From an uncultured Clostridia bacterium (lineage in GTDB: Bacteria; Bacillota; Clostridia; Oscillospirales; CAG-272), in NCBI GenBank assembly GCA_945936265.1, contig CAMETB010000001.1:1-33335 (forward strand): a stretch of DNA of 33,335 nucleotides, in the 5' to 3' direction. The notes beneath the pieces are model-generated. The model was given only the letters and a program-made list of their open reading frames with translations. It was not told the origin of the DNA and searched no databases. Positions 1-9,248 of this stretch are shown one piece after another. Position 1 is the stretch's first letter. Each line of letters opens with the position of its first letter. A program made the position numbers and the translations under genes.

Positions 1-1
1 G

Positions 2-3000
2 TACTACCCGGGAGAGCTTGATATACATTTTTCAAGCAGTTCACCCGATGTTGCTAGCGTTGACGAATACACGGGAGTTGTAAAGACTATGCGTGAGGGT
101 ACCGCTTACATAACCGCAACTCAGTATGTAAACGGAAAGCCATCGGCATTTGCGGTAACCGCAAAATTGAATGTAGGGCCCGAATTTGATGTACAAAACG
201 GCGTTTTAAGAGGCTATTATGGTCTGGGCGGCAAGGTCACGATTCCAAAGAGCCTTAACGTATACTACATCTATGAGGAAGCATTCAAGGACAACAATAA
301 CATAACTGAACTTGAAATATCCTCTCCGTGTATGGAAATACAGCACGCCGCATTCAGCGGTATGACATCACTCAAACGAGTTATACTTCCTCAGAGCGTT
401 ACATTCGTTGCAAGTGACGCATTCAAGGATTGCACAGCACTCGAACGCATAGACCTGCGTTCACGCGCGATAACATTCAATGACCGTTGCTTCCAGGGGT
501 GCTCATCCCTTAAATATGTAAACAACCTTGTTGTTACCGACAACTCAGTGGACACGAAGGTTGCGAACATCCTCGATCTTGACGATACGCAGTTCTTGCG
601 CACTTCACCGCAGATAGGAACTCTCGGTAACGATGCTTTCAAAGGCTGTACGAGCCTCGAAAGCGTGGATATAACGGAATTGCGCGTAAGTGGCAGCAGC
701 GTATTCTCGGGTTGCACCTCACTTAAAGAGGTTACAATGTCGTCGCACACGGTTCTTGGTGACCTTATGTTTGAGGATTGCTCAAAACTTTCGACGATAA
801 GCCTTACGGATACAGATGAATTCTTTGCAAAAGGAGCAAAACTTATATTCTCGGGATGCGCCGTTACCGAATTCAGATTCAAAAACGGAACAAGCGGTAT
901 ATACTATGTAAATCCCGAAGACGGATGCTACTATACCGACAACACTCTTGAAACGCTTGTATTTGTTCCTCAGAACAAGACTTCATATACCGCCCCGTCA
1001 CAACTTAAGACAATTCTTGCGGGTGCCTTTGCAGGAAACAGAAACTTAAAGAACGTAAATCTCGGAATCGTTGAAAAGATAGGCGATTACGCGTTTGCGG
1101 ACACTTATCTTACATATAATTCTTCCCCCCTTACCGTTCCTTCAACGGTTACAGAGATGGGAGAGGGCGTATTTTACAGCTGCCCCTACCTTGCAAAAGT
1201 CAAGTTTGACGCAAGCGTAAGCAAACTGCCCGCCCGCACCTTTGAGATGTCGGGACTTGATACGATAACACTTAACAGTTACGTAAAATCTCTCGGAGAT
1301 TACTCACTTGCATATACTGATCTTGTAAATCTCGATCTTTCTTCTTCATCAGTTAGTGAGCTTGGGAATTATGTTCTCGCCTATACCTATTTGCTTGAAA
1401 CGGTAAAATTCCCTGCTCTTTCAAAGGTGGGAAGATATACATTCTTCTATGCACCGTCCGCCATGTTTACAAATCAACCTGAAGAGTATCCCTTAAGAAG
1501 CGTAAGTTTTGCAGAAGGAACTACTTCAATAGGTAAGGGAACATTCTACGGATACAACGGATTTTCGAAACTTACGGAAATAATACTTCCGGACAGCGTT
1601 AAAAACAGCGTTACCGAAATAGGTGACTTTACATTCTACGGATGTACGGCTCTTAACTCTTTGAACCTCGGCAAGATAACCTCGGTAGGTGATTATGCGT
1701 TCTACTACTGTGCGTCGCTTGAAGGACTTGATACCTCTGAGCTTACAAAAGTAGGTACAGGAGCGTTTAACGGTTGTGTAAAGCAGTCGTTCGACCTTAC
1801 AAAAGTAAAGGAAATAGGGGACTATGCGTTTGCTAACACCTCCGTGCAGACAGTTGATCTCTCTGCTTGCGAAAAGATAGGAAAATATGCTTTCAGCGCA
1901 AGTAAATTGCATACTATAAACAACCTTAACTCTGTTAAAACGATAGGCGATTACGCATTCAAGGACACTTTCTTAAATGGAACATTTACTCTCCCCGCTA
2001 CTCTGAAAAACGAAAGAGGTTCTCTCGGTGTCGGGCTGCTTATGGGTACATCGGTATCAGAAATAGCACTTGATGGCACAAACGATGTTTATTTCACAAA
2101 AGACGGGGTTCTCCTCTCCGTTCTTCCCAACGGCTCTTATCAGATAGAGATTTATCCGTGCGGAAAAGTGCTCGCGGAATATACGGTTCCCGACGGAGTA
2201 GTAAGAATACAGGACAGTGCGTTTGCAACTGCAAACAACCTTAAAAAAGTATCGTTCTCGTCCGATATCAAAGCAATAGGTGACAAAGCGTTTTATAAAT
2301 GTTCCGCCACCTCTTACTCGTTCTCGGGTCTTAATGCACCGCTGCTTGAAGCTTATATAGTAAAAGACTTTACAAATGAGGCGGAAAAATATATATTCTC
2401 GCAGTCAAGCGAAGTTGACAGAAGAGCCCAGGATGCAAAAGCGGAAGAAAAATATTACGCGAACTTCTCCGACTATGCGGCGCTTGTACTCTATCCCGAA
2501 CTTTCAAATAAGGATTCACTCGGTCTTTCCCTCTCATATCCTTCAAATGCTGCAGGCTTTGAGGGACGCATCTGGAACCTGTTCTTTGAAAATGTAAGCA
2601 AGACGGATATAATTCCCGAGCAGGATACAAAAGACGCCATAGATGCTATTGAAGCATTGCCTGAGGTGAGCAAAATAAACGCCCTTAAAGATATGTCGGA
2701 CAAAGACAATGCAAAAGCATTGCTCGAAGCCTACAAATCGCAGGTAAAGAGTGCGAGAAGTGCTTACAACAAGGTTACGAATGTCGATCAGAAGACATTT
2801 ATAACCGACGACGAAAAGCTGTTCAATGCGGAACTTGCAATACGCAATGCCCGCAAAGCGTTCGGAGAAACGATAACCATTTCCGAACTCCGCGTAAAGA
2901 CTTCCCCGACAAAACTCGTATATACGGACGGAGAAATGTTTGACGCAACCGGTATGGTTCTTACGGTAATTTACGACGACTCATCCGAAGAGAATGTATC

Positions 3001-3403
3001 GAGCGGATTTACGCTTCCCACAGAACCGCTTACCGCAGGACAACAGATGGTAACGTTTACTTATATGGGCATAGAAAAGCAGATTTCCATAACCGTAAAC
3101 AATTCATCTTCGACGGATACAGACACCGACACCGATACCGATACGGATACCGACACGGCTACAGGTACCGAGACGGACACGGACTCATCGACTGAAACAT
3201 CCGGTGGTGAGAGCAACGGCAACGGACTGAAGCCCGGCGTGATTATCGGAATAATTGTAGGAATCGCAGTTGTTGCCGGGGGATCGGTTTGCGCTGTATG
3301 GTTCTTTAACAAGAAGAAACTTTTAAGCAACACAACAACCGAACAAGTCGCAAATACAGACAATGCCGGAAACGATAAGGACGACGGCTCGTCGGAAAAA
3401 TAA
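2..3403 (+). CDS. BspA-type leucine-rich-repeat surface protein with Ig-like domains (5' truncated)
   Basis: The reading frame is open from base 2, so the gene begins upstream of the window; 1133 residues are visible. Residues about 5-60 look like a bacterial Ig-like domain of group 2 (pattern SSSPDVASVDEYTGVV, then EGTAYITAT). About residues 85-790 are BspA-type LRR_5 repeats, recognised by recurring units such as IGDYAFxxTxL and FxGCTSLKxV. A charged helical linker follows, then a second Ig-like domain at about 958-1035 (YTDGEMFDATGMVLTV), a Thr-Asp repeat, one membrane helix at about 1077-1100 (GVIIGIIVGIAVVAG), an NKKK stop-transfer and an acidic cytoplasmic tail. No LPxTG motif is present, so anchoring is by the membrane helix. 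Family knowledge suggests an extracellular binding or adhesion role; the ligand is unknown. Confidence 0.9.
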   Translation, partial: YYPGELDIHFSSSSPDVASVDEYTGVVKTMREGTAYITATQYVNGKPSAFAVTAKLNVGPEFDVQNGVLRGYYGLGGKVTIPKSLNVYYIYEEAFKDNNNITELEISSPCMEIQHAAFSGMTSLKRVILPQSVTFVASDAFKDCTALERIDLRSRAITFNDRCFQGCSSLKYVNNLVVTDNSVDTKVANILDLDDTQFLRTSPQIGTLGNDAFKGCTSLESVDITELRVSGSSVFSGCTSLKEVTMSSHTVLGDLMFEDCSKLSTISLTDTDEFFAKGAKLIFSGCAVTEFRFKNGTSGIYYVNPEDGCYYTDNTLETLVFVPQNKTSYTAPSQLKTILAGAFAGNRNLKNVNLGIVEKIGDYAFADTYLTYNSSPLTVPSTVTEMGEGVFYSCPYLAKVKFDASVSKLPARTFEMSGLDTITLNSYVKSLGDYSLAYTDLVNLDLSSSSVSELGNYVLAYTYLLETVKFPALSKVGRYTFFYAPSAMFTNQPEEYPLRSVSFAEGTTSIGKGTFYGYNGFSKLTEIILPDSVKNSVTEIGDFTFYGCTALNSLNLGKITSVGDYAFYYCASLEGLDTSELTKVGTGAFNGCVKQSFDLTKVKEIGDYAFANTSVQTVDLSACEKIGKYAFSASKLHTINNLNSVKTIGDYAFKDTFLNGTFTLPATLKNERGSLGVGLLMGTSVSEIALDGTNDVYFTKDGVLLSVLPNGSYQIEIYPCGKVLAEYTVPDGVVRIQDSAFATANNLKKVSFSSDIKAIGDKAFYKCSATSYSFSGLNAPLLEAYIVKDFTNEAEKYIFSQSSEVDRRAQDAKAEEKYYANFSDYAALVLYPELSNKDSLGLSLSYPSNAAGFEGRIWNLFFENVSKTDIIPEQDTKDAIDAIEALPEVSKINALKDMSDKDNAKALLEAYKSQVKSARSAYNKVTNVDQKTFITDDEKLFNAELAIRNARKAFGETITISELRVKTSPTKLVYTDGEMFDATGMVLTVIYDDSSEENVSSGFTLPTEPLTAGQQMVTFTYMGIEKQISITVNNSSSTDTDTDTDTDTDTDTATGTETDTDSSTETSGGESNGNGLKPGVIIGIIVGIAVVAGGSVCAVWFFNKKKLLSNTTTEQVANTDNAGNDKDDGSSEK
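3113..3184 (+). repeat. Thr-Asp dipeptide (hexanucleotide) repeat
   Basis: The codons alternate ACN-GAY for about 24 residues (TDTDTDTD..., with a few A, G and E interruptions). This forms a low-complexity stalk between the second Ig-like domain and the membrane helix of the LRR protein. Such tracts usually act as extended spacers at the cell surface and may vary in length by slippage. Confidence 0.8.
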
Positions 3404-3424
3404 GCAAAAGCAAATGCAATAACT

Positions 3425-3468
3425 AAAATAAAAATACTGTCTTCTTGCGAGGACAGTATTTTTATTTT
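3425..3468. terminator. Bidirectional rho-independent terminator
   Basis: The arms 3425-3441 and 3452-3468 are perfect inverted repeats of 17 bases around a 10-base loop. The stem core is ACTGTC/GACAGT with A-rich and T-rich outer arms, so it can terminate in both directions. It ends the LRR gene, whose stop is about 20 bases upstream. Confidence 0.9.
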
Positions 3469-3474
3469 AAAGGG

Positions 3475-3502
3475 AAACCGCCTGCTGAAAAGCAGACGGT
3501 TT
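3475..3502 (-). terminator. Hairpin terminator after the SDR gene
   Basis: Arms AAACCG-C-CTGCT and AGCAG-A-CGGTTT enclose a GAAA loop, with one mismatch in the stem. It lies about 30 bases past the stop codon of the minus-strand SDR gene. It probably acts together with the larger neighbouring hairpin. Confidence 0.6.
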
Positions 3503-3533
3503 AAGGTTTCAAAGAATTAGAGTGCGCAGTAGG

Positions 3534-4334
3534 TTACCAGGTACGGGATTTCATTTCCTTGAACTGCCCGACGGTGGAAACGTGAGCGTTGAGTCCTCCG
3601 TCAACGGTTACAACCTGTCCCGTGAAGTATTCGCTCTCGTCGGAAGCGAGGTATATGCACATGTTGGCAATGTCCTCGGGGCATCCGTAACGGTTTACCA
3701 TTATGTTGTTAAGGAATATGTCCTTAAGAACCTGGGGAACGTGTGCCTCGTTGTCGGGAGTTACGATAAGTCCCGGACGAACGCAGTTGCAACGGATATT
3801 GTCCTTGCCATACTGCAATGCGGTGGACTTGGTAAGCATATCAACTCCTGCCTTTGCGCAAGCATACGCAGTTGAGCCGAGGTCTCCTCCGCAGGAAGCC
3901 ATGGAGCCTATATTAATGATAGAGCCGCCCTTGTTTTCTTTCATGTAAGGCAATACAGTCTTTATTGCATAGAAAGTTCCTCTCATGTCGCTGTTGAAGA
4001 TATTATCCCACATCTCGACGGTAAGTTCGTCAACACGTCCGTCTTTCAGAGCAACGTTTGCGGCGTTATTTACAAGAACGTCTATCTTGCCGTACTTCTC
4101 GGCGGTGTCCTTAAACAAAGCGTCGATACTTGATGTGTCGGTGATGTCCATGAAATGATAGGAAGCCTCGCCACCCTCTTTTACAATAGCGTCGACAACT
4201 GCCTGTCCCTTTGCCTCACGGCGTCCGCAGACAACGACTTTCGCGCCCTCTTTTGCAAAAAGTTTTGCAATTCCTACCCCGATACCGCTTGTGGAACCGG
4301 TTACGATTGCTACTTTACCTTTTAATCTTTCCAT
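3534..4334 (-). CDS. Short-chain dehydrogenase/reductase (SDR), classical type
   Basis: A 266-residue NAD(P)-dependent oxidoreductase of the classical SDR family. The dinucleotide-binding motif TGSTSGIG is at 12-19, NNAAN at 89-93, the catalytic Ser is S144 (IGSMAS), and the catalytic Y157xxxK161 lies in AYACAKAG; a PG motif follows (VRPGLIVT). Length and motifs fit the glucose dehydrogenase/3-oxoacyl-ACP reductase-like group, but the substrate cannot be read from sequence. The longer frame starts five codons earlier (4349), but that ATG is part of the ribosome binding site GGAGG, 8 bases before the chosen ATG. The gene is monocistronic, with its own promoter at 4376-4404 and terminators downstream. 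Confidence 0.9.
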   Translation of the reverse strand: MERLKGKVAIVTGSTSGIGVGIAKLFAKEGAKVVVCGRREAKGQAVVDAIVKEGGEASYHFMDITDTSSIDALFKDTAEKYGKIDVLVNNAANVALKDGRVDELTVEMWDNIFNSDMRGTFYAIKTVLPYMKENKGGSIINIGSMASCGGDLGSTAYACAKAGVDMLTKSTALQYGKDNIRCNCVRPGLIVTPDNEAHVPQVLKDIFLNNIMVNRYGCPEDIANMCIYLASDESEYFTGQVVTVDGGLNAHVSTVGQFKEMKSRTW

Positions 4335-4375
4335 TTTGAAATCCTCCATATATTAAAATAAACCATCCAACGAAC

Positions 4376-4404
4376 ATAATAAACCTTTTCGGTTGATAAG
4401 TCAA
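4376..4404 (-). promoter_or_regulatory. Sigma-A type promoter for the SDR gene
   Basis: On the minus strand TTGACT (4404-4399) and TATTAT (4381-4376) are separated by 17 bases. It lies about 45 bases upstream of the SDR start codon. Confidence 0.75.
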
Positions 4405-4440
4405 TAGTTTACAAGAGATTTTCACTTAATTTTCAAAAAA

Positions 4441-5604
4441 TTACTGTCTTTTTGCAAGGCGTGAAATGCCCTCTTGTACCGCTGCTGCAAATTCATCCGC
4501 TTCCTCGGTTGTGTTTTGCGCTCCTATGCTTACCCTCAAAGTGCTGTCTGCATCTTCTCTTTTAAGTCCGAAGGCGGTAAGCGCACGGCTTACCTTGTTT
4601 GAATGTGACGAGCAGGCGGAACCGCTTGATACATATATGCCCTTTGACGAGAGAAAATGAAGCATTGTTTCGCTCTTTATTCCTCTGGTTGTAAAACTTA
4701 TTATATGCGGTGCTCTCTGCCTTGGCAGATTTACGCTTACACCGTCGATTTTCAAAAGATTGTTCGTTATATAGTCGCGTAGTGCAGTCATTTTTGAAAC
4801 GTCCTGTGCAAAAGAGGTCTTATGCTCCGACGCCGCCTCGGCAAAAGCGGCTATGGCGCAGACGTTTTCGGTTCCGGAGCGGATTCCGTTTTCCTGCCCT
4901 CCGCCGAATACTATCGGGGCTATTTTCTTTGATTTGAGTATATCGGGAGAAATATAAAGGGCACCTGTTCCCCTTGCGCCGTTTATCTTGTGCGAGCTTA
5001 TGCTTATAAGATCGGCACCAAGAGATTTCGGCGTGAATTTTACTTTCATATAGGATTGAACGCAGTCGGAGTGGGTAACCGCCGAGGGCGACATCTCTTT
5101 TACCGCCGCAAATGCATCGGCTACATTGTAGAGTGCGCCCGTTTCGTTGTTGACGTGCATAAAACTTGCAAGAATAGTTCCCTTGGCGTTTTCCCTTATA
5201 AAATCGATATCAAGTTTGCCCGAATATGTGGGGACTCTTAAAACCGTAAATCCACGTTCTTCGAGAAATTCTGCGCAATTTTCCACGCATGAATGTTCTC
5301 CGTCCGTTATAAGTATTTTCTCGTTGCCCGAGCGTCGCTTTGCAAACACGGTGCCGAGTATTGCAAGGTTGTTTGACTCCGTGCCGCCGGAGGTAAACAC
5401 AAGCTCGCCCTTTGTCGCCCTTGTAATTCCGAGAGTTTCGAGTATAGTCCTCCTTGCTCCCTCGAGGATATTTTCGGCGTCCAGTCCCCTTGTGTGAAGC
5501 GATGAGGGGTTGCCGTAATGGTCCTTTATTATTTCCACCATTCTGGAAGCGGCACCCTCCGACATTTTCGTCGTTGCGCTGTTATCAAAATAAATTTCTT
5601 TCAT
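4441..5604 (-). CDS. Cysteine desulfurase, NifS/IscS-like
   Basis: A 387-residue class V PLP enzyme that moves sulfur from L-cysteine onto its active-site Cys as a persulfide, for Fe-S cluster or tRNA thiolation pathways. Visible features are H104 (DGEHSC), HVNNETG at 150-156, D180, the PLP-binding lysine K206 in SSHKINGARG, and the catalytic loop SSGSACSS with C331. The length is normal for IscS-like enzymes. No IscU, ThiI or MnmA partner is in the window, so the acceptor is unknown. It is last in the murD-peptidase operon, 8 bases after the lipoprotein stop, with a modest AAGG ribosome binding site overlapping that stop. No clear terminator follows. Confidence 0.93.
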   Translation of the reverse strand: MKEIYFDNSATTKMSEGAASRMVEIIKDHYGNPSSLHTRGLDAENILEGARRTILETLGITRATKGELVFTSGGTESNNLAILGTVFAKRRSGNEKILITDGEHSCVENCAEFLEERGFTVLRVPTYSGKLDIDFIRENAKGTILASFMHVNNETGALYNVADAFAAVKEMSPSAVTHSDCVQSYMKVKFTPKSLGADLISISSHKINGARGTGALYISPDILKSKKIAPIVFGGGQENGIRSGTENVCAIAAFAEAASEHKTSFAQDVSKMTALRDYITNNLLKIDGVSVNLPRQRAPHIISFTTRGIKSETMLHFLSSKGIYVSSGSACSSHSNKVSRALTAFGLKREDADSTLRVSIGAQNTTEEADEFAAAVQEGISRLAKRQ

Positions 5605-5612
5605 TTTGAGCC

Positions 5613-6164
5613 TTAATTGAATTTCATATTTTCTATTATGGAATTTACCGTGCCAAGATTTTTTGAGAAAAGACTGTTTTCATCGTCGATCTCGCCCATC
5701 GAAGTATAGGTTATTACGTATATACTACCGTTTCTTACGGTTGCAACCACCAAGAAGGTATACTTTACCCCACCTTTGAGCGTTCCATAATAAATATATT
5801 TGCTTGCCGCCTTGCCGTCAACTACCGTTTTTTCTCCTTCAGTTACTACAGTCATCTCAGCAAATATATTATTCATTTGTTCTTTGTAATCTTCCCACCA
5901 TGCGTCGATTGACGATATTTCGTCCGTGAGATTCCACTGTGCCACGCTGACGCTTGAACAGTCTGTTTTCGACACTTGTACACTCGTTGCTCCGTTCCTT
6001 GTGACAATCATCCATTCTTCAGGGACGAAAAGCGAATAGTCCACTACGCTCGTATCCGAGGCAAGCTTCATACCCTTCGGCACGTCATCTTTATCTGAAC
6101 ACGATGTAAATGCACACACAATAAGAACTATTGATAATGTTGACAAAATTCTTCTTACTTTCAT
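5613..6164 (-). CDS. Small lipoprotein, possible PsbP/DcrB-like fold
   Basis: 183 residues. The N-terminus has a KVRR charged start, a hydrophobic stretch (LSIVLIVCAF) and a lipobox ending at C22 (FTSC), so it should be lipidated and held on the outer face of the membrane. The mature part (YSLFVPEEWMI, then a region ending SIIENMKF) resembles the small PsbP/DcrB-type domains found in many Bacillota lipoproteins; this is pattern recognition and not certain. The start overlaps the stop of the preceding M42 gene by ATGA and has a strong GGAGG site. Its function and its link to the peptidases are unknown. Confidence 0.75.
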   Translation of the reverse strand: MKVRRILSTLSIVLIVCAFTSCSDKDDVPKGMKLASDTSVVDYSLFVPEEWMIVTRNGATSVQVSKTDCSSVSVAQWNLTDEISSIDAWWEDYKEQMNNIFAEMTVVTEGEKTVVDGKAASKYIYYGTLKGGVKYTFLVVATVRNGSIYVITYTSMGEIDDENSLFSKNLGTVNSIIENMKFN

Positions 6165-7141
6165 ATTTCCTCCGCAATTTTTAAGACTAATTTAAGGGTT
6201 TCTTCTGCGTCCTTTATGTCTATTATCTCCGAGGATGTGTGGATATTTGCGCACGGAACTGATATTGCGCCCGCAAGGCAACCCATAGCACCTTTCTGCA
6301 ATGCTTTGGCGTCACCGTCTGCACCCGAGGCAACTACCTCGCATTGATATTTTATCGAGTTACATGATGATATTTCACGTAGTTTTTCCACTATCTCGGG
6401 GGAATAAATCATTCTCGACGTCTTTATTTTTATCGACACTCCATCGCCTAAAACCACATTTCCGTCCGATACCGAGGACTTGTCCTTTGCGTCGGTCGTA
6501 TCAACTGCTATGGCTATATCGGGTTTTACCGAATAAGCGGCAACCCTGGCACCCCTCGAATATACCTCTTGTTGTACGGTAAATACGAAATAGAGGTCGT
6601 TTTTAGTTTCCTTTATCTGCTTTATCGCTTCAATGATAATTGCACAACCGACTTTGCCGTCAAACGAGTGACCCGCATATACGTTCGAGAGAAGTTTTGT
6701 CATCTTCGGTGCGGGAACGAAAAAGTCGCCAACTTTCACCTTTGATTTTGCCTGTTTTTCGCTCTTTGCGCCTATATCTATATAAACGCTGTCTGCTTTC
6801 GGTATCTCGCTGTCCTTTTCGGACACAATAACACCCTTTACTCCGTTTTCGGAAACGACTTCCGAATATGAAAAGGCGAGAAAATCAATATCTCCGACAG
6901 GGCTTACTCTTATTGCTCCGTTCTTTTCAATAAAGGTTACGAAAAACCCGATACTGTCGGTATGTGCGGCAAAAAGAAGCTTTTTGCCGTTGCCTTTTTT
7001 ATGGGCGATGAGGTTGCCCATGGCGTCGGTTTGCATATCATCAACGTAAGGGGCTATCTCCTCTTTTATCAAATCTCTTACCTGTGCTTCCCTGCCTGAA
7101 ATGCCGGTGGCATTTACGAGTTTTTTCAAAACAGAAATCAT
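6161..7141 (-). CDS. M42-family metallopeptidase homologue with altered catalytic Glu
   Basis: 326 residues, the third of three adjacent M42 paralogues (glutamyl aminopeptidase/FrvX/TET-like, normally dinuclear metal enzymes forming large cytosolic assemblies). Metal ligands expected for the family are present: H60 and D62 (AAHTD), bridging D161 (SFDGKVGC), E192, D214 (IAVDTTD) and H301 (IHTSSE). In M42 enzymes the Glu before the E192 equivalent is the general base (EE pair). Here it is Gln: the text reads VQQEV, with Q191 encoded by CAA at 6571-6569. The protein may therefore be inactive or regulatory, perhaps assembling with its paralogues. Its start overlaps the upstream M42 stop by ATGA, with AAGGAG as ribosome binding site. 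Confidence 0.9.
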   Translation of the reverse strand: MISVLKKLVNATGISGREAQVRDLIKEEIAPYVDDMQTDAMGNLIAHKKGNGKKLLFAAHTDSIGFFVTFIEKNGAIRVSPVGDIDFLAFSYSEVVSENGVKGVIVSEKDSEIPKADSVYIDIGAKSEKQAKSKVKVGDFFVPAPKMTKLLSNVYAGHSFDGKVGCAIIIEAIKQIKETKNDLYFVFTVQQEVYSRGARVAAYSVKPDIAIAVDTTDAKDKSSVSDGNVVLGDGVSIKIKTSRMIYSPEIVEKLREISSCNSIKYQCEVVASGADGDAKALQKGAMGCLAGAISVPCANIHTSSEIIDIKDAEETLKLVLKIAEEI

Positions 7142-8190
7142 ATTTTCTCCTTTTCCGTTTGCCCAAGAGGCAAATCTTTATTCGTTATTACAGCATAAAC
7201 GGCGTCGTATATACTTACTATATCGCTGTAAGATACAACGTCGGACGGTGAGTGAATGTATCTTGACGGAGCGGATATTGCAAGAACTTTTGCCCCACAC
7301 GCGCTTCTTTGAATGTGCGATGCGTCGTTACCGCCCGACACGTACTGCTTTATCTGATATTTTATATTTTCTCTTTCGAGAATATCGGTTACAAATCTCA
7401 TATAGTCACGGTCGTATATCGTCGCCCTGTCGGCGAAGGATATCGCGCCTCCCTTGCCCAAAGCGGCAACCCTCGATTTCGGCGCAACTCCCGAAATATC
7501 CGCAACCGCCGTTGACTCAATGACTATCGCATAGTCGGGTTTTATCCTCTCGGCGGCGGCAAATGCGCCCGAAAATCCAAGTTCCTCTCTGTCCGTAAAG
7601 GAGAAATAAAGGTCATACGGAATTTTGTCTTTGACTTTAATAAGATTTTTTGCAAGGGTGCACATAACGGCGCAACCGAGCCTGTCATCAAGCGCTTTCG
7701 CTTTTATAAATCCGTCACCGAACTCAACGTATTCCGAATCAAAAGCGAAATAATCTCCGACTCTGACAAGTTTTTTTGCCTCTTCCTTGTTTCTTGCTCC
7801 TATAAAGATGTACATATCCTTTATCTCGGTGCGCGCTTTTCTCTCGTCCGCACTTTGAAGGTGTATCGGCTTTGAGAGTATCGCACCCGAAACTCCGTTT
7901 TCGGACACCACTCTTTTTGAAGACAGAACAAGCGGGTCTATACCGCCGACGCATCCGAATTTAACGCAGCCGTCTGAGGTTATGCCCGTTACCATAAGTC
8001 CCACCTCGTCCATATGGGCGCTTATCATAAGTTTCGGTGCTCCCTCTTTTGCTATCCTTATGGTAACCGCACCCAAGGTATCTATTGTCGGGTTAAGTTC
8101 CGAAAGATTTTTTACTATTATATCTCTTACGCTATCAACGCAGCCGCTCGGTCCGAAGGCGGAGCAAAATTCTTTTAACAGTTCTTTCAT
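7138..8190 (-). CDS. M42-family aminopeptidase
   Basis: 350 residues with a complete M42 active site: H59 and D61 (SAHMDEVG), bridging D168 in ALDDRLGC, the E202-E203 pair in DREELGFSGA, E225 (VIES) and H313 (YIHSPSD). Members of this family remove N-terminal residues from peptides in the cytoplasm and form tetrahedral dodecamers. Exact specificity cannot be predicted. It is the middle of three tandem paralogues; only 12 bases, holding GGAGGAG, separate it from the gene upstream. Confidence 0.93.
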   Translation of the reverse strand: MKELLKEFCSAFGPSGCVDSVRDIIVKNLSELNPTIDTLGAVTIRIAKEGAPKLMISAHMDEVGLMVTGITSDGCVKFGCVGGIDPLVLSSKRVVSENGVSGAILSKPIHLQSADERKARTEIKDMYIFIGARNKEEAKKLVRVGDYFAFDSEYVEFGDGFIKAKALDDRLGCAVMCTLAKNLIKVKDKIPYDLYFSFTDREELGFSGAFAAAERIKPDYAIVIESTAVADISGVAPKSRVAALGKGGAISFADRATIYDRDYMRFVTDILERENIKYQIKQYVSGGNDASHIQRSACGAKVLAISAPSRYIHSPSDVVSYSDIVSIYDAVYAVITNKDLPLGQTEKEKI

Positions 8191-8202
8191 TTTTGCTCCT
8201 CC

Positions 8203-9231
8203 TCAAAGTCCTTTCGTTGCGTATATTGCTCTTAAAATATCGGCAAGGGATTCTATGTCTTTAATGGATACCGCCTCGCTCGTTGTGTGCATTGCCATAA
8301 GAGGAATACTCATAACCGCTGTGCGGACACCCGTGCCGCTTATCATAATAAGTTCATTGTTGGTACCTGTCGAATCCGGCTCACATATCGTCTGATATAT
8401 AATGCCGTTTTGCTCCGCCGTTTTCATAATCTCTTTTGTAAGACGCCTGTCCGTAAGGGCGGAAATATCTATCCCGGCACCACCGCCGCACTCTATTGAC
8501 TCAAACTCCGTGACGTTTTCACATTTTGCAAAATTGACGTCTGTTATTATGGCAAGGTCGGGCTTTATATCCGATGCTACAAACGAAGCACCGCATCCGC
8601 CAGTTTCCTCCTGCGCGGAAACCGTAAGATAAACATCATATGCGAGTTTTGACTTGTCCGTATTCATAAGAGAAACGAGAGCGGCGCAAACGCACGCTTT
8701 ATCGTCAAGCGCACGTGACAAAACGTAACCGTTTGATATCTCCTTAAAATCACCTTTCAGGCGGACCGGGTCTCCCACACGGACAATAGAAGAAAGTTCC
8801 TCTTTTGTGTAGCCTGTGTCTATTATTATATCGTCTATCTTAGGAGTGGATTTGGACGACTTTTCGCTCTGCAGATGGGGAGGGGTTGACGCTATTACAC
8901 CGTATATCTCTTTTTTCCCGTAAACCGTTACCTCAGCGGCGGGAAAAATCCTTGTGTCAAGTCCCCCCACGTCCGAAATATGCAAAAATCCGTCTTCCTC
9001 GATTGACGAAACAACCATACCCACCTCGTCAAAGTGAGCGTCGACAAGAAGTTTCGGCGCGTGTTCGCACTCGGATTTCATAACGAAAACACAGTTGCCG
9101 AATTTATCGACGTAGGCATTATCAAAATAACCCCCGTATCTGTCGGCAAGTTTTTTTGCCGAGGCGTGTTCATGCCCCGAAACGCTTACCGCAGAACAAA
9201 GGTCTTTTAATATTTCCTTTGTTTTTTCCAT
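8203..9231 (-). CDS. M42-family aminopeptidase
   Basis: 342 residues with all expected M42 residues: H66 and D68 (DAHFDEVG), D176 in RALDDKAC, the E208-E209 pair in AQEETGGCGA, D231 (IITDVNF) and H315 (AMHTTSE). It is the first of the three peptidase paralogues and follows murD after 17 bases, with an AAGGAG site 9 bases before ATG. The three proteins differ strongly in sequence, which points to an old duplication with specialised roles and not a recent tandem copy. Confidence 0.92.
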   Translation of the reverse strand: MEKTKEILKDLCSAVSVSGHEHASAKKLADRYGGYFDNAYVDKFGNCVFVMKSECEHAPKLLVDAHFDEVGMVVSSIEEDGFLHISDVGGLDTRIFPAAEVTVYGKKEIYGVIASTPPHLQSEKSSKSTPKIDDIIIDTGYTKEELSSIVRVGDPVRLKGDFKEISNGYVLSRALDDKACVCAALVSLMNTDKSKLAYDVYLTVSAQEETGGCGASFVASDIKPDLAIITDVNFAKCENVTEFESIECGGGAGIDISALTDRRLTKEIMKTAEQNGIIYQTICEPDSTGTNNELIMISGTGVRTAVMSIPLMAMHTTSEAVSIKDIESLADILRAIYATKGL

Positions 9232-9248
9232 ATCTTATTACTCCTTTT

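Noticed and set aside
391..1912. Long open frames on the minus strand inside the LRR gene
   Set aside because: They lie opposite a well-supported repeat protein, have no ribosome binding sites and show no recognisable protein features.
250..2300. Periodic similar DNA segments that could suggest a tandem or CRISPR-like array
   Set aside because: They are codons of leucine-rich repeats in one open frame; the units differ in sequence and length and there are no constant repeats with unique spacers.
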